Shown: one piece after another, positions 1 to 9,196 of the stretch
How the letters are laid out: each line of letters begins with the position of its first letter
Numbering within the stretch: the stretch's first letter is position 1
Origin: Rhodohalobacter mucosus
GTDB lineage: Bacteria > Bacteroidota > Rhodothermia > Balneolales > Balneolaceae
Direction of reading: 5' to 3'
Length of the DNA stretch: 64,000 nt
Assembly: GCF_003150675.1 (NCBI RefSeq)
Contig: NZ_QGGB01000005.1
Span: forward strand, 62,001 to 126,000
Notes under the pieces: generated by a model
The model's input: the letters and a program-made list of their open reading frames with translations, nothing else
Databases searched by the model: none
What the model was told of the DNA's origin: nothing
Made by a program: the position numbers and the translations under genes

Positions 1-2
1 TG

Positions 3-464
3 AAATACAATCATTTAAGGGGGGTGGGTAACGAACTGGGTTACATTGCCGGAAGAACCTTTCTGGATCGAATGGACGCAGATACGCTTCAGTTTCTGGA
101 TGCGCGTAACCCGGTGTTGATACCGGTACCGCTTCATGCCGCAAAGCGAAGAAAGCGCGGCTACAATCAGGCTCGTGCACTTGCCGAGGGTCTTTCAGTA
201 TCTTTAAAGTGGGATCTTTGCGAGGCGGATGACGTGATCAGGATCCGTAAAACACGCACCCAGACGGGGCTTACCACCCTTCAAAGGGCAGACAACCTGA
301 AAGGTGCATTTAAAATGACCAACAACCATTTGCTGGATGATGAGAACCGTTTTCCCATACTGGTAGATGATGTGATCACAACGGGGGCTACAACCTATGA
401 GCTGGCATCGGCCATTTGCAGCAGCGGCGTGCGATGCGGTATTCTTGCCATAGCCCGTGCATGA
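3..464 (+). CDS. comF: ComF-family phosphoribosyltransferase, 5' end cut by window
   Basis: This is the C-terminal part of a ComF-type phosphoribosyltransferase-like protein. The reading frame is open to the left edge, and residues before the GTG at 24 (K-Y-N-H-L-R-G) fit the family's conserved 'KY...R..LG' segment. The gene therefore starts outside the window and 24 is not the true start. The signature PRPP-binding motif VDDVITTGATT is present near the C-terminus, and an RGYNQA motif typical of ComF lies upstream of it. ComF homologues are linked to DNA uptake in competent bacteria, but many carry the gene without known competence, so the biological role here is unproven. It ends 9 bp from the convergent metH stop, with no room for a terminator between them. 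Confidence 0.85.
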   Translation, partial: KYNHLRGVGNELGYIAGRTFLDRMDADTLQFLDARNPVLIPVPLHAAKRRKRGYNQARALAEGLSVSLKWDLCEADDVIRIRKTRTQTGLTTLQRADNLKGAFKMTNNHLLDDENRFPILVDDVITTGATTYELASAICSSGVRCGILAIARA

Positions 465-473
465 GGTGTGATC

Positions 474-3400
474 TCAGTCGCCATAAGCCAATACAGGACT
501 GAGCCAGCGCTCGACCTCTTCCACACTCATTCCTTTCCTGGCCGCATAATCCTCAACCTGGTCTTTCTTAATTTTTCCAAGGTTAAAATATTGTGCCTCC
601 CGGTTGGCAAAATAGAGACCACAAACTGATGCAGAGGGTGCCATTGCGAGATGTTCGGTCAGGGTGATGCCTGTTTTTTCTTCAACAGAGAGCAGGTCGA
701 AAAGTGTCGTTTTCTCTGTATGATCGGGCTGGGCGGGATAACCCGGAGCAGGGCGTATGCCTCTGTACTCTTCACGGATAAGCTGATCGTTATCCAGATC
801 CTCAGCCGGGGAGTACCCCCAAAGACTTTTTCTTACTTTCTGATGAAGCATTTCCGCAAATGCTTCGGCAAAGCGATCGGCCAGAGCCTTCGCCAGAATG
901 GCGTTATAATCATCGTGATCTGCCTCGTACTTCTTCACAAGTTCTGCAACGCCGTGCCCGGCTGTCACCGCAAAAGCTCCAAGATAATCGGGACGCCCCG
1001 AGCTTCTGGGCGCAACATAGTCAGAGAGCGCCTTGTTGGGCTGTCCGCTTCTTTTTTTGGACTGCTGCCGGAGCGTGTGGAATGTTGCCAAAACATCGTT
1101 CCTCTGCTGATTTTTGTAGATTTCAATATCATCTCCAGTCGAATTAGCCGGGAATAACCCCAGTACGCCATGAGCCTGAATCAGCTTTTTGCTGATCATC
1201 TCATCGAGGAGTGTGTTGGCGTCATCAAACAGTTTTCGGGCTTGTTCACCCGCTTTTTCATCCTGCAGAATATCCGGGAATTTGCCCTTCATTTCCCATG
1301 CAATGAAAAACGGTCCCCAGTCGATATAGCGCCGGAGCTTGTCGAGAGACATGTCTTTGAAAACGGTGATGCCCGGTTCGGCAGGCGGACAAATATCGGT
1401 CTGTTTCCAGTCGATCGCTGCACTGTTTTTCCTGGCATCTTCAAGGCTCAGGTAGGATTTTTTTCTTCCCCGGCTGCTGTACTGCTCACGGAGGTCATCG
1501 TATTCGCTGCTGATTTCATCCAGAAAACCGCTCTTAAGCGTCCTGGAAACGAGTCGGTTTACAACGGTAACGCTTCGTGATGCATCCAGCACATGAATTA
1601 CGGGGTTGTCATAATTGGGTGCAATTTTCACGGCAGTATGCATTCGCGAAGTGGTTGCTCCGCCAATCAGAAGCGGTGTTTCAAATCCCTCGCGCTTCAT
1701 TTCAGAAGCCACATGAACCATTTCGTCCAGCGAGGGGGTGATAAGACCGCTCAGGCCGATCACGTCCACATTATGTTCTCTGGCGGCTGCAAGAATTTTA
1801 TCGGCCGGGTTCATCACCCCGATATCAATTACCTCATAGTTGTTGCAGCTCAGAACAACGCCCACAATATTTTTACCGATATCGTGAACATCGCCCTTCA
1901 CCGTTGCAAGAAGCACTTTTGCCTTGGGTTCGGACCGGTTATTCTTATCCTTTTCAGCCTCGATGTAGGGTATTAGAACGGCAACGCCTTTTTTCATCAC
2001 ACGGGCGCTTTTTACCACCTGTGGCAGAAACATCTTGCCTGCACCAAAGAGGTCGCCCACTACATTCATCCCATCCATCATCGGTCCCTCAATCACCTCA
2101 ATGGGCTGCGGGTATTTTTGACGGGCCTCTTCAACATCGTCTTCGATGTAGTCTACAATGCCTTTGATAAGAGCATGCTGAATACGCTCTTCAACGGTGC
2201 CATCGCGCCATGCGTCTTTTTTGACGGCCACATCATCTTCGTTCTGATCCTTTATTTTATCGGCGTACTGAATCAGACGTTCGGTTGCGTCATCCCTGCG
2301 GTTCAGCAGTACGTCCTCAACCAGTTCCTTCAGTTCCGGCTCAATCTCCTCGTATACCTCAAGCTGGCCCGCATTTACAATTCCCATATCGAGGCCTGCT
2401 TTTATCGCGTGATAGAGAAATGCGGCATGAATAGCTTCTCTGACCACATTGTTTCCGCGAAATGAAAATGAGATGTTGCTGACTCCACCGCTTACTTTGG
2501 CAAGCGGCAGGTTCTCCTTGATCCATTTAACAGTTTCAATAAAATCAACCGCATAGTTATTGTGTTCAGCCATGCCGGTGGCTACGGTTAAAATATTGGG
2601 ATCCAGAATGATGTCCTGAGGCGGAAAACCCACCTCGTCAACAAGGATATCGTAGGCGCGCTTGCAGATCTCTTTACGGCGCCCGAGCGAGTCAGCCTGC
2701 CCTTTTTCGTCGAAAGCCATTACCACTACAGCAGCACCAAAGTCCAGAATTTTACGTGCCTGTTCCCTGAAAACCTCTTCGCCCTCTTTCAGACTGATGG
2801 AGTTGACTACGCTTTTTCCCTGTGTTGTTTTGAGGCCCGCAAGCAGAACATCCCATTTGGAACTGTCGACCATAAACGGGATGCGTGCAATATCGGGTTC
2901 GGCAGCCATCAGGTTAATAAAATCTTTCATCACCTCTTCCGAGTCCAAAAGCCCTTCATCCATATTTACATCAATGATCTGGGCGCCTCCCTCCACCTGA
3001 TCACGAGCCACCGAAAGCGCCTCTTCATAATTCTCTTCCTTGATCAGTCTTTTAAATTTGGCCGATCCGGTGACGTTGGTTCGTTCGCCTACATTCACAA
3101 AATTTGTATCAGGCCGGACAACCAAAGGTTCAAGGCCGCTCAGACGCAGGTAGGGGTTAACATCCGGCCTTAGGCGCGGCTTATGGCTTTGCGCTTCGTT
3201 TGCGATGGCGCGGATGTGATCGGGGGTGGTACCGCAGCATCCACCCACAATGTTTACAAATCCTTCTTCTGCGTAACCTCTGAACTGTTTTGCCATATAC
3301 TCAGGCGATTCACCGTATTCTCCCATTTCATCGGGCAAACCGGCATTCGGATAGAGACTTGTAAAACATGTAGCGTGCTTTGACAACTCCTGAATATATG

Positions 3401-4169
3401 GACGCATCTGTTTTGAGCCGAGAGCACAGTTCAGGCCAACACTCAAAAGCGGAGCTGCATGCTGAACGGAAATCCAGAAAGCTTCTGTGGTTTGTCCGGA
3501 GAGCGTGCGACCGCTCTGATCCACAATTGTGCCGGATATCATGATTGGAATCTGCTTTCCAATTGTTCGGCAGTGTTGATGAACCGCATAGATGGCAGCC
3601 TTGCAGTTCAGTGTGTCAAAAACTGTTTCGATAAGCAGAACATCCACTCCACCATCCACAAGGCCCCTGATTTGTTCCGTGTACGCGTTAACTAGGGTAT
3701 CGAAGGTGATGGCGCGAAATCCGGGGTTCTCCACGTCCGGGGAGAGTGAGAGGGTTTTGTTGGTTGGGCCGATAGCACCTGCAACGAAACGGGGCTTATC
3801 CGGATCAGACCGTGTAAAACTGTCGGCGGCTTCCCTGGCTAGCCGTGCTGAAGCCCGGTTCAGCTCATAGGCCAGATGTCCCAGGTTGTAGTCGTCCTGA
3901 GAGATAGGGTTTGCGTTAAACGTATTGGTCTCAAGGATATCAGCTCCGGCGGAGAGAAAATCTTCGTGAATGGAGCGAATGATATCAGGCTGAGTTATGC
4001 TGAGAAGGTCATTATTTCCCTTTAGTTCTGATGAAAAGTCCTTAAATTCATCACCCCTGAAATCATTCTCATCGAGCGAGTGGCCCTGAATCATTGTACC
4101 CATGGCACCGTCCAGAACCAGAATTCGGTCCTGTAAAATTTTAAACAGAGGATGATTGAAACGCGACAT
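474..4169 (-). CDS. metH: Cobalamin-dependent methionine synthase
   Basis: Full-length MetH (1231 residues), which transfers a methyl group from 5-methyltetrahydrofolate to homocysteine through a cobalamin cofactor. The order of domains is complete. The homocysteine-binding barrel covers about residues 1-330, with zinc ligands C248 and the GGCCGT motif at 309-314. The pterin-binding barrel covers about 350-620. The cap and B12 Rossmann domain cover about 650-900, with the DVHDIGKN motif supplying the axial histidine near residue 760. The C-terminal SAM-binding reactivation domain contains [12 protein letters not shown]. It is divergent from metF, whose product makes the methyl donor, so the two genes form one functional unit. 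No cobalamin or SAM riboswitch was recognised upstream. All recognised catalytic motifs are intact. Confidence 0.98.
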   Translation of the reverse strand: MSRFNHPLFKILQDRILVLDGAMGTMIQGHSLDENDFRGDEFKDFSSELKGNNDLLSITQPDIIRSIHEDFLSAGADILETNTFNANPISQDDYNLGHLAYELNRASARLAREAADSFTRSDPDKPRFVAGAIGPTNKTLSLSPDVENPGFRAITFDTLVNAYTEQIRGLVDGGVDVLLIETVFDTLNCKAAIYAVHQHCRTIGKQIPIMISGTIVDQSGRTLSGQTTEAFWISVQHAAPLLSVGLNCALGSKQMRPYIQELSKHATCFTSLYPNAGLPDEMGEYGESPEYMAKQFRGYAEEGFVNIVGGCCGTTPDHIRAIANEAQSHKPRLRPDVNPYLRLSGLEPLVVRPDTNFVNVGERTNVTGSAKFKRLIKEENYEEALSVARDQVEGGAQIIDVNMDEGLLDSEEVMKDFINLMAAEPDIARIPFMVDSSKWDVLLAGLKTTQGKSVVNSISLKEGEEVFREQARKILDFGAAVVVMAFDEKGQADSLGRRKEICKRAYDILVDEVGFPPQDIILDPNILTVATGMAEHNNYAVDFIETVKWIKENLPLAKVSGGVSNISFSFRGNNVVREAIHAAFLYHAIKAGLDMGIVNAGQLEVYEEIEPELKELVEDVLLNRRDDATERLIQYADKIKDQNEDDVAVKKDAWRDGTVEERIQHALIKGIVDYIEDDVEEARQKYPQPIEVIEGPMMDGMNVVGDLFGAGKMFLPQVVKSARVMKKGVAVLIPYIEAEKDKNNRSEPKAKVLLATVKGDVHDIGKNIVGVVLSCNNYEVIDIGVMNPADKILAAAREHNVDVIGLSGLITPSLDEMVHVASEMKREGFETPLLIGGATTSRMHTAVKIAPNYDNPVIHVLDASRSVTVVNRLVSRTLKSGFLDEISSEYDDLREQYSSRGRKKSYLSLEDARKNSAAIDWKQTDICPPAEPGITVFKDMSLDKLRRYIDWGPFFIAWEMKGKFPDILQDEKAGEQARKLFDDANTLLDEMISKKLIQAHGVLGLFPANSTGDDIEIYKNQQRNDVLATFHTLRQQSKKRSGQPNKALSDYVAPRSSGRPDYLGAFAVTAGHGVAELVKKYEADHDDYNAILAKALADRFAEAFAEMLHQKVRKSLWGYSPAEDLDNDQLIREEYRGIRPAPGYPAQPDHTEKTTLFDLLSVEEKTGITLTEHLAMAPSASVCGLYFANREAQYFNLGKIKKDQVEDYAARKGMSVEEVERWLSPVLAYGD

Positions 4170-4220
4170 CAGTAAAAAACCGTTAAGCAGATAGAATTAT
4201 TTGCAAGACCGTAAAATCTG

Positions 4221-4249
4221 CATTTTTGATCAGAAAAACATCAAAAATG
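4221..4249. promoter_or_regulatory. Perfect 10-bp inverted repeat between metH and metF
   Basis: CATTTTTGAT (4221-4230) and ATCAAAAATG (4240-4249) are exact reverse complements separated by 9 bases. The repeat lies in the 128-bp divergent control region of metH and metF. It is not followed by a T-run on either strand, so an operator for a dimeric regulator controlling both genes is likelier than a terminator. The regulator is unknown. Confidence 0.45.
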
Positions 4250-4297
4250 TAAGATAACGGCTTCTCATTATATCAATTACCAGTCCGCAACCGGAAA

Positions 4298-5251
4298 ATG
4301 AAAGTTATTGAACATTACGAAAACTCAACCGAGCCTCTGATCTCATTTGAAATCATTCCGCCAAAACGCGGTGGCGCCGTTCAGGATGTGTTTAAATCGC
4401 TCGACAGAGTGGTTGAAGAGGTTAAGCCGCCTTTTATTGATGTAACCTACCACGCAGCGGAGGCGTATGTGGAGGAACTTCCCGACGGTACGCTCAAGAG
4501 AAGAGTCAGAAGAAAGCGGCCGGGCACAATTGGTCTGTGTGCAGCCATTCTGCACAGGTATGGCATTGACCCTGTTCCACATCTTATTTGCGAAGGTTTT
4601 ACCAAGGAAGAGAGCGAAGACGCCCTGATCGAGCTGAATTATCTGGGCATTCACAATGTGCTTGCCATCCGTGGAGACAATACCGGCTCTCAGGTATCCC
4701 TGAACCTGAATGGTACGGTAAACAAATATGCGGTCGATCTGGTGAAACAGATCCGGAATATGAATCATGGCGACTACCTGGAAGATATCGTCAATGCAGA
4801 GCCCACCAACTTTTGCGTAGGCGTTGCCGGTTACCCCGAAAAGCATTTTGAGGCTCCAAATCTGGACTGGGATGTAAAAAAATTGAAGGATAAAGTGGAT
4901 GCGGGAGCGGACTACGTGGTAACGCAGATGTTTTTTGATAATGCGGCATATTTTCAGTTTGTAGAAAAATGCCGTGAGAACGGTATTGACGTACCGATTA
5001 TACCGGGCCTGAAAATTTTGTCTACAGAAAATCACCTCAAATCGCTGCCGAAGTATTTCTATCTCAATATACCCGATGAACTAACGGCGGAAGTGGATGC
5101 AAATCCCGCCAGCGTAAAGGATATCGGAACCGAATGGTCGTTGAATCAGTGCCAGGAGCTTCTGGATAACGGTGTTCCGGGAATACATTTTTATATCATG
5201 GGCGACCCTCAGCCGGCACTGAATGTAATAAGCGGCCTGAGAGGACGGTGA
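4298..5251 (+). CDS. metF: Methylenetetrahydrofolate reductase
   Basis: A 317-residue MetF flavoprotein that reduces 5,10-methylene-THF to 5-methyl-THF, the methyl donor used by MetH. The N-terminal SFEIIPPKRG segment and the internal stretches NVLAIRGDN, YPEKHFEAPN and DAGADYVVTQMFFDN are family hallmarks that line the FAD and folate sites. The length is typical of the bacterial enzyme, which lacks the C-terminal regulatory domain of eukaryotic forms. It is transcribed away from metH, and the shared intergenic region carries a perfect inverted repeat, which suggests joint regulation. The ATG at 4298 starts just before the conserved core, so the start is well supported. Confidence 0.97.
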   Translation: MKVIEHYENSTEPLISFEIIPPKRGGAVQDVFKSLDRVVEEVKPPFIDVTYHAAEAYVEELPDGTLKRRVRRKRPGTIGLCAAILHRYGIDPVPHLICEGFTKEESEDALIELNYLGIHNVLAIRGDNTGSQVSLNLNGTVNKYAVDLVKQIRNMNHGDYLEDIVNAEPTNFCVGVAGYPEKHFEAPNLDWDVKKLKDKVDAGADYVVTQMFFDNAAYFQFVEKCRENGIDVPIIPGLKILSTENHLKSLPKYFYLNIPDELTAEVDANPASVKDIGTEWSLNQCQELLDNGVPGIHFYIMGDPQPALNVISGLRGR

Positions 5252-5356
5252 CATTTCATTCTATATGTGCCAGATGTCGCCGAATTTAAATAAGAATGAT
5301 GGTTCGATGGATACAAAGCCGTTTTATCTGACTGCTTTTGGTCTGATTGGCTGAGG

Positions 5357-5413
5357 TTGTGACAAACATTTCGAATTCGTACCCTTTTTCTGTTTTTTAA
5401 TCGTTGAGGGTAC
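5357..5413 (+). promoter_or_regulatory. Possible promoter and 7-bp inverted repeat before the BadF-type kinase gene
   Basis: A TTG at 5357 is followed after 20 bases by TACCCTTT (5380-5387), which loosely matches the Bacteroidota TTG-N19/21-TAnnTTTG pattern. Overlapping it, GTACCCT (5379-5385) and AGGGTAC (5407-5413) form a perfect 7-bp inverted repeat with a 21-bp gap, a possible operator. The match to the -7 consensus is imperfect. Confidence 0.3.
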
Positions 5414-5474
5414 ATTGTTAAGCGCTTCATGCATTTATCAGTACTCAACTCATGTCAATTTTGGGAGTAATTTC

Positions 5475-6314
5475 ATGAATATTCTGATCGCTGACAGCGG
5501 TGCCACAAAAACAGATTGGCTATTCTATGACGGACTTGAATTTATTCAAGTAAGAACACAGGGCCTCCATCCGGCAACCATCAGTGAACCAGACGACAGT
5601 ATAGATATTCATGCCAAAGTAGGTCACCTGAATCCCGATAAGGTCATGTTTTACGGTACAGGCCTGGGTAATCCGGTATCGGATGAAATTATCCGAAGGT
5701 TTTTGGGAAATGTTTTTTCTGATTGCTCCATTGAAATTTATTCGGATCTGGAAGGGTCGGGACGTGCATTTTATGGTGATGGCAGCGGTGTTGTCTGTGT
5801 TTTGGGAACCGGATCGGTGTGCGCAAAAATTGAGAGCGGACAGATAATAAAAAAATCAGCATCCCTCGGATTTGCCATTGGTGATGAGGGAAGTGCCGCC
5901 GACCTGGGCAGAAGGCTGCTTAAAATGTACTACCGAAAGAGTGTTCCGGAAAATGTGGTCCGTTTTATAGGCGAACGCCTGGACGACCCGGATTATGGTG
6001 AGATGATGAACAGAATTTACACGCTATCCAAGCCCAACAGGGAACTGGCTGCTGTAGCGGGTACTGTTTTGGTAAAACCGTTTCCCGTTGAGCTGGAAAC
6101 GATGCTCCGTAATGCCTTTTCAGATTTTATTACCAATCAGCTCTCAACACTGAATCTGTCGGGAGATGAAGAGATACGGTTTACCGGAAAGGTTGCAGAC
6201 ACACATTCCAGCCTTCTCAAACAGGTGATGAATAAAAATGGATTTTCAAGGGTAGACGTGACTCATCCGGTTATTGCCGCATGGAGAGACAGGCTTCGCA
6301 GCCATGAAGATTAA
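5475..6314 (+). CDS. BadF/BadG/BcrA/BcrD-type ATPase, N-acetylglucosamine kinase-like
   Basis: A 279-residue protein of the ASKHA fold. The N-terminus MNILIADSGATKTDW is the phosphate-1 loop of the BadF/NAGK family, and the later CVLGTGSVCAKI and GFAIGDEGSAADLGRR stretches form the phosphate-2 and sugar-binding parts. The closest functional type is an N-acetylglucosamine or glucosamine kinase that phosphorylates salvaged amino sugar in the cytoplasm. The frame stays open 20 codons upstream, but I chose the ATG at 5475 because it has a GGGAG ribosome-binding sequence about 8 bases before it and begins exactly at the conserved motif. The substrate is not provable from sequence. The next gene, tatD, follows 48 bp downstream and may be co-transcribed. 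Confidence 0.85.
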   Translation: MNILIADSGATKTDWLFYDGLEFIQVRTQGLHPATISEPDDSIDIHAKVGHLNPDKVMFYGTGLGNPVSDEIIRRFLGNVFSDCSIEIYSDLEGSGRAFYGDGSGVVCVLGTGSVCAKIESGQIIKKSASLGFAIGDEGSAADLGRRLLKMYYRKSVPENVVRFIGERLDDPDYGEMMNRIYTLSKPNRELAAVAGTVLVKPFPVELETMLRNAFSDFITNQLSTLNLSGDEEIRFTGKVADTHSSLLKQVMNKNGFSRVDVTHPVIAAWRDRLRSHED

Positions 6315-6362
6315 ATACATTTACAATAGAATCTGAAAATTAGTTAAAGAAATCCATCTGTT

Positions 6363-7130
6363 TTGATACTTACAGACACGCACTGCCATCTCTATCTTGA
6401 TCAGTTTCATGAAGATCTTCAGGAAGTTCTTGACAGATCGGCTGAAGCCGGCGTTTCACATATTTTCTTGCCGGCCATCGACTGGAGTTCCATATCCCAG
6501 ATGGAGAGGCTGAATCATCCGGAGATAACGTTTTATAAAATGGCGGGTATCCATCCCTGCAGTGTGGAAGAGGTGTGGCCTGTTGATGAGGAAAAACTTT
6601 TTGAACTCTGCAGTCGCGACGACTTTTTGGGTGTGGGTGAGACGGGGCTGGATTATTATTGGAGTACGGGATTTGTAAAAGAACAGAAAGAGAGCCTTCG
6701 GTTGCATTGTGATGTAGCGAGGCAGACGGGGAAGCCTGTTGTACTGCACAACCGGGAGAGCACAAAAGATCTGCTCGATTTGATTGAAGATGAACAGGAC
6801 GGGACGCTTTCGGGCGTATGGCACTGCTTTACGGGCACCCGTGATGAGGGAAAAAGGGCACTCGACCTGGGGCTCTATCTTGGCGTAGGAGGTGTATCTA
6901 CTTTTAAAAATGCGGGAGTTGATAAAGTACTGGCCGAAATGCCTCTTAATCGTCTCATTCTTGAAACCGATGCTCCTTATCTCACACCCGCGCCCCACAG
7001 GGGAAAAAGAAATGAACCTTCATACATCAGGCTGATCGCTGAAAACCTGGCGGAACTAAAAGAAGTGAATCTGGACGAAATTGCGAAAGCAACTACAAAG
7101 AATGCGTTCGATCTGTTTGGCGTGGAGTAA
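6363..7130 (+). CDS. tatD: TatD-family metal-dependent hydrolase/DNase
   Basis: A 255-residue amidohydrolase-fold protein. The start DTHCHLYLDQF supplies the metal-binding HxH. GVGETGLDYYW, KPVVLHNRES, GVWHCFTGT and LILETDAPYLTP are the further metal and catalytic motifs of the TatD family, in the expected order. TatD proteins are metal-dependent 3'-5' exonucleases or deoxyribonucleases acting in the cytoplasm. The start codon is TTG at 6363, four codons before the DTH motif, and no better start is available. It lies 48 bp after the BadF-type kinase in the same direction. Confidence 0.93.
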   Translation: MILTDTHCHLYLDQFHEDLQEVLDRSAEAGVSHIFLPAIDWSSISQMERLNHPEITFYKMAGIHPCSVEEVWPVDEEKLFELCSRDDFLGVGETGLDYYWSTGFVKEQKESLRLHCDVARQTGKPVVLHNRESTKDLLDLIEDEQDGTLSGVWHCFTGTRDEGKRALDLGLYLGVGGVSTFKNAGVDKVLAEMPLNRLILETDAPYLTPAPHRGKRNEPSYIRLIAENLAELKEVNLDEIAKATTKNAFDLFGVE

Positions 7131-7282
7131 GGGTTCGGCAGGGGTAGAAGGGGAAAGATGACCTAAGCAGATGCTTTTTTGAAACAATTCGGCCAATGTT
7201 TCAACTCAGTGCCGTTCTGTTTAAGTTAAAATGATTGAACGGGTCTAAGGTTCATTTCGGCGCACGTATAAAACACTGAGGC

Positions 7283-9061
7283 ATGACATTTGAAATCATT
7301 TTCGTATTCCTGCTTCTGGGGATTGCCGTTTTCCTTTTTGTGACAAAATATGTCACCTACGACATTGTCGCGCTTATCATTATGGCTTCGCTCCTTTTGT
7401 CGGGAGTACTCAGCCTGCAGGAGGGATTGTCAGGTTTCAGCAATTCTGCGACGATCACCGTTGCATGTATGTTTATTCTGAGTGCGGGCGTGAAAAATAC
7501 GGGTATACTGGAGCGCGTCGGCGAATACTTTGCCGACAAGATGGATCACAATTTTCATTTTTGGTTCTTCTGGCTGCTTCTTTGTGTAGCAGTTATATCG
7601 GCATTTATCAATAACACGGCCGCCGTGGCAATCTTTATTCCTGTAATGATGGGTATATCTGCCCGGATAGGGGTAAGCCCGTCCAAAATGCTGATACCGC
7701 TCTCATTTGCGGGTATGTTCGGCGGTGTAACTACTCTGATAGGCACCTCTACCAATATTCTGGTGAGCTCCATCGCTGCCGAACGTGCCCTTGATCCCAT
7801 CGGCATGTTTGAGCTTACACCAATGGGGATCGTTTTTATGGCCGCTGGATTTCTTTTTCTGTTTACAATCGGTACCCGCATGATACCCTCCCGCAGAGAT
7901 GCCAGTGAGCTTACCGAACAGTATGGAATGCAGGATTACCTGACGGATGTGCAGGTTATGGAAACATCTGATCTGATAGGCAAAAAACTGAATCACCAGA
8001 AGCTCACGGAGAAACTGGATCTGGATGTAATAAGAGTATTCAAAGAGAAAGGTGACAGTTCTGCACAAAGGGGAGACGTTTACATTGAGCCGGGTGATAT
8101 AATGAGGGTACGAGGCAAAAGCTCGGATATTCAAAAACTTCAGTTACGTGAGGATCTCACCATCTTTACAAAAAAAACATGGGGGGATAAAGATCTTGAA
8201 TACGGGGGGGATTTAATAGTTGAAGTGGTCATTGCACCTGAATCATCGCTTGTAAAGTCAAATCTTGACAGTTTTCCATTTGCAGATAAAATGGGAGCAT
8301 TACCACTAGCTATACGCCAGCGGGGAGAACTAAAACACAATGATTTGAATGAGGTGATCCTGGAGGCAGGAGATTCACTCCTGCTCAGCATCAGTGCAGA
8401 GCGAATGGATGATTTGCAAAAGGATTCCGCCTTTATCATCGTATCCAAGAAGGAAACGCAAAAAACCGCATCCGGGAAAACCGTACAGGCGATCGCTATT
8501 CTGGCTGCAGTGGTAATAACTGCCGCACTGGGAATTTTCCCAATCGTTATAACAGCATTATCCGGAGCTGTGCTTATGATATTAACCGGATGCCTGAGAA
8601 CAGAAGAAGCGTACAGGGCGATCAACTGGAAAGTAATCATGCTGCTTGCCGGTGTGCTGCCGCTAGGAACAGCTATGGATAAAACGGGTGCGGCACAGTG
8701 GATGGCTTCGGGTATGTTGGACGTACTCGCTGACTCCGGTCCGACCGTACTGCTCTCAGGGTTTTTCGGTTTAACGCTATTGGTTACATCGGTTATGTCG
8801 AACAATGCATCCGCAGCACTGCTTGCACCCATAGCCATTGAAGCGGCAGGCAGAATAGGGGTGTCACCCGAACCGCTACTCTATTCCGTGACATTTGCAG
8901 CCTCACTGAGCCTGATTACTCCGTTTGGTTATCAGACAAACACCATGATTTTTGGCCCCGGACATTATGAAATCAAGGATTTTTTAAAAATAGGAACTGT
9001 ACTGAACCTCATTTTCTGGGTATTGGCTACATTGCTGATCCCCGTAATCTGGCCATTCTGA
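7283..9061 (+). CDS. SLC13-type permease with two RCK_C (TrkA-C) domains
   Basis: A 592-residue integral membrane carrier of the divalent anion:Na+ symporter / ion transporter superfamily. The N-terminal membrane half (about residues 1-200) contains the hairpin signature NNTAAVAIFIPVM and FGGVTTLIGTSTNIL. About residues 210-390 hold two consecutive cytoplasmic TrkA-C-like domains, each with an E-GD-LL/MRV pattern. The C-terminal half repeats the transporter motif as MSNNASAALLAPIA and ITPFGYQTNTMIFGPG. This 'SLC13 with tandem RCK_C' architecture is common in marine bacteria, and sulfate or dicarboxylate uptake is usually inferred. The RCK_C domains suggest ligand gating. The substrate cannot be assigned here. 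It stands alone with about 150 bp of spacer before it. Confidence 0.88.
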   Translation: MTFEIIFVFLLLGIAVFLFVTKYVTYDIVALIIMASLLLSGVLSLQEGLSGFSNSATITVACMFILSAGVKNTGILERVGEYFADKMDHNFHFWFFWLLLCVAVISAFINNTAAVAIFIPVMMGISARIGVSPSKMLIPLSFAGMFGGVTTLIGTSTNILVSSIAAERALDPIGMFELTPMGIVFMAAGFLFLFTIGTRMIPSRRDASELTEQYGMQDYLTDVQVMETSDLIGKKLNHQKLTEKLDLDVIRVFKEKGDSSAQRGDVYIEPGDIMRVRGKSSDIQKLQLREDLTIFTKKTWGDKDLEYGGDLIVEVVIAPESSLVKSNLDSFPFADKMGALPLAIRQRGELKHNDLNEVILEAGDSLLLSISAERMDDLQKDSAFIIVSKKETQKTASGKTVQAIAILAAVVITAALGIFPIVITALSGAVLMILTGCLRTEEAYRAINWKVIMLLAGVLPLGTAMDKTGAAQWMASGMLDVLADSGPTVLLSGFFGLTLLVTSVMSNNASAALLAPIAIEAAGRIGVSPEPLLYSVTFAASLSLITPFGYQTNTMIFGPGHYEIKDFLKIGTVLNLIFWVLATLLIPVIWPF

Positions 9062-9196
9062 AGAGTACGTCGAGTTCAGCCGAAAAGCCTTCTGGGGCAA
9101 TGAGGGTATAGGCTTTTTCGCTTGTCATAATCCCGATTTGATTCCTGCAAAATTTTTGGGAATATAAGTCCGCTAACAATCACGTAAACTAACCTG

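Noticed and set aside
4170-4297. Cobalamin or SAM riboswitch upstream of metH
   Set aside because: The 128-bp region is too short and lacks the conserved cores of these riboswitches.
4343-5035. 230-codon open frame antisense to metF
   Set aside because: It mirrors the coding frame of metF, has no recognisable domains and no promoter context; metF is clearly the real gene.
7283-9061. NhaD antiporter, as found with complex I genes in Rhodothermus
   Set aside because: The two RCK_C inserts and the SLC13 hairpin motifs fit an SLC13 permease, and the gene is 20 kb away from the nuo genes.
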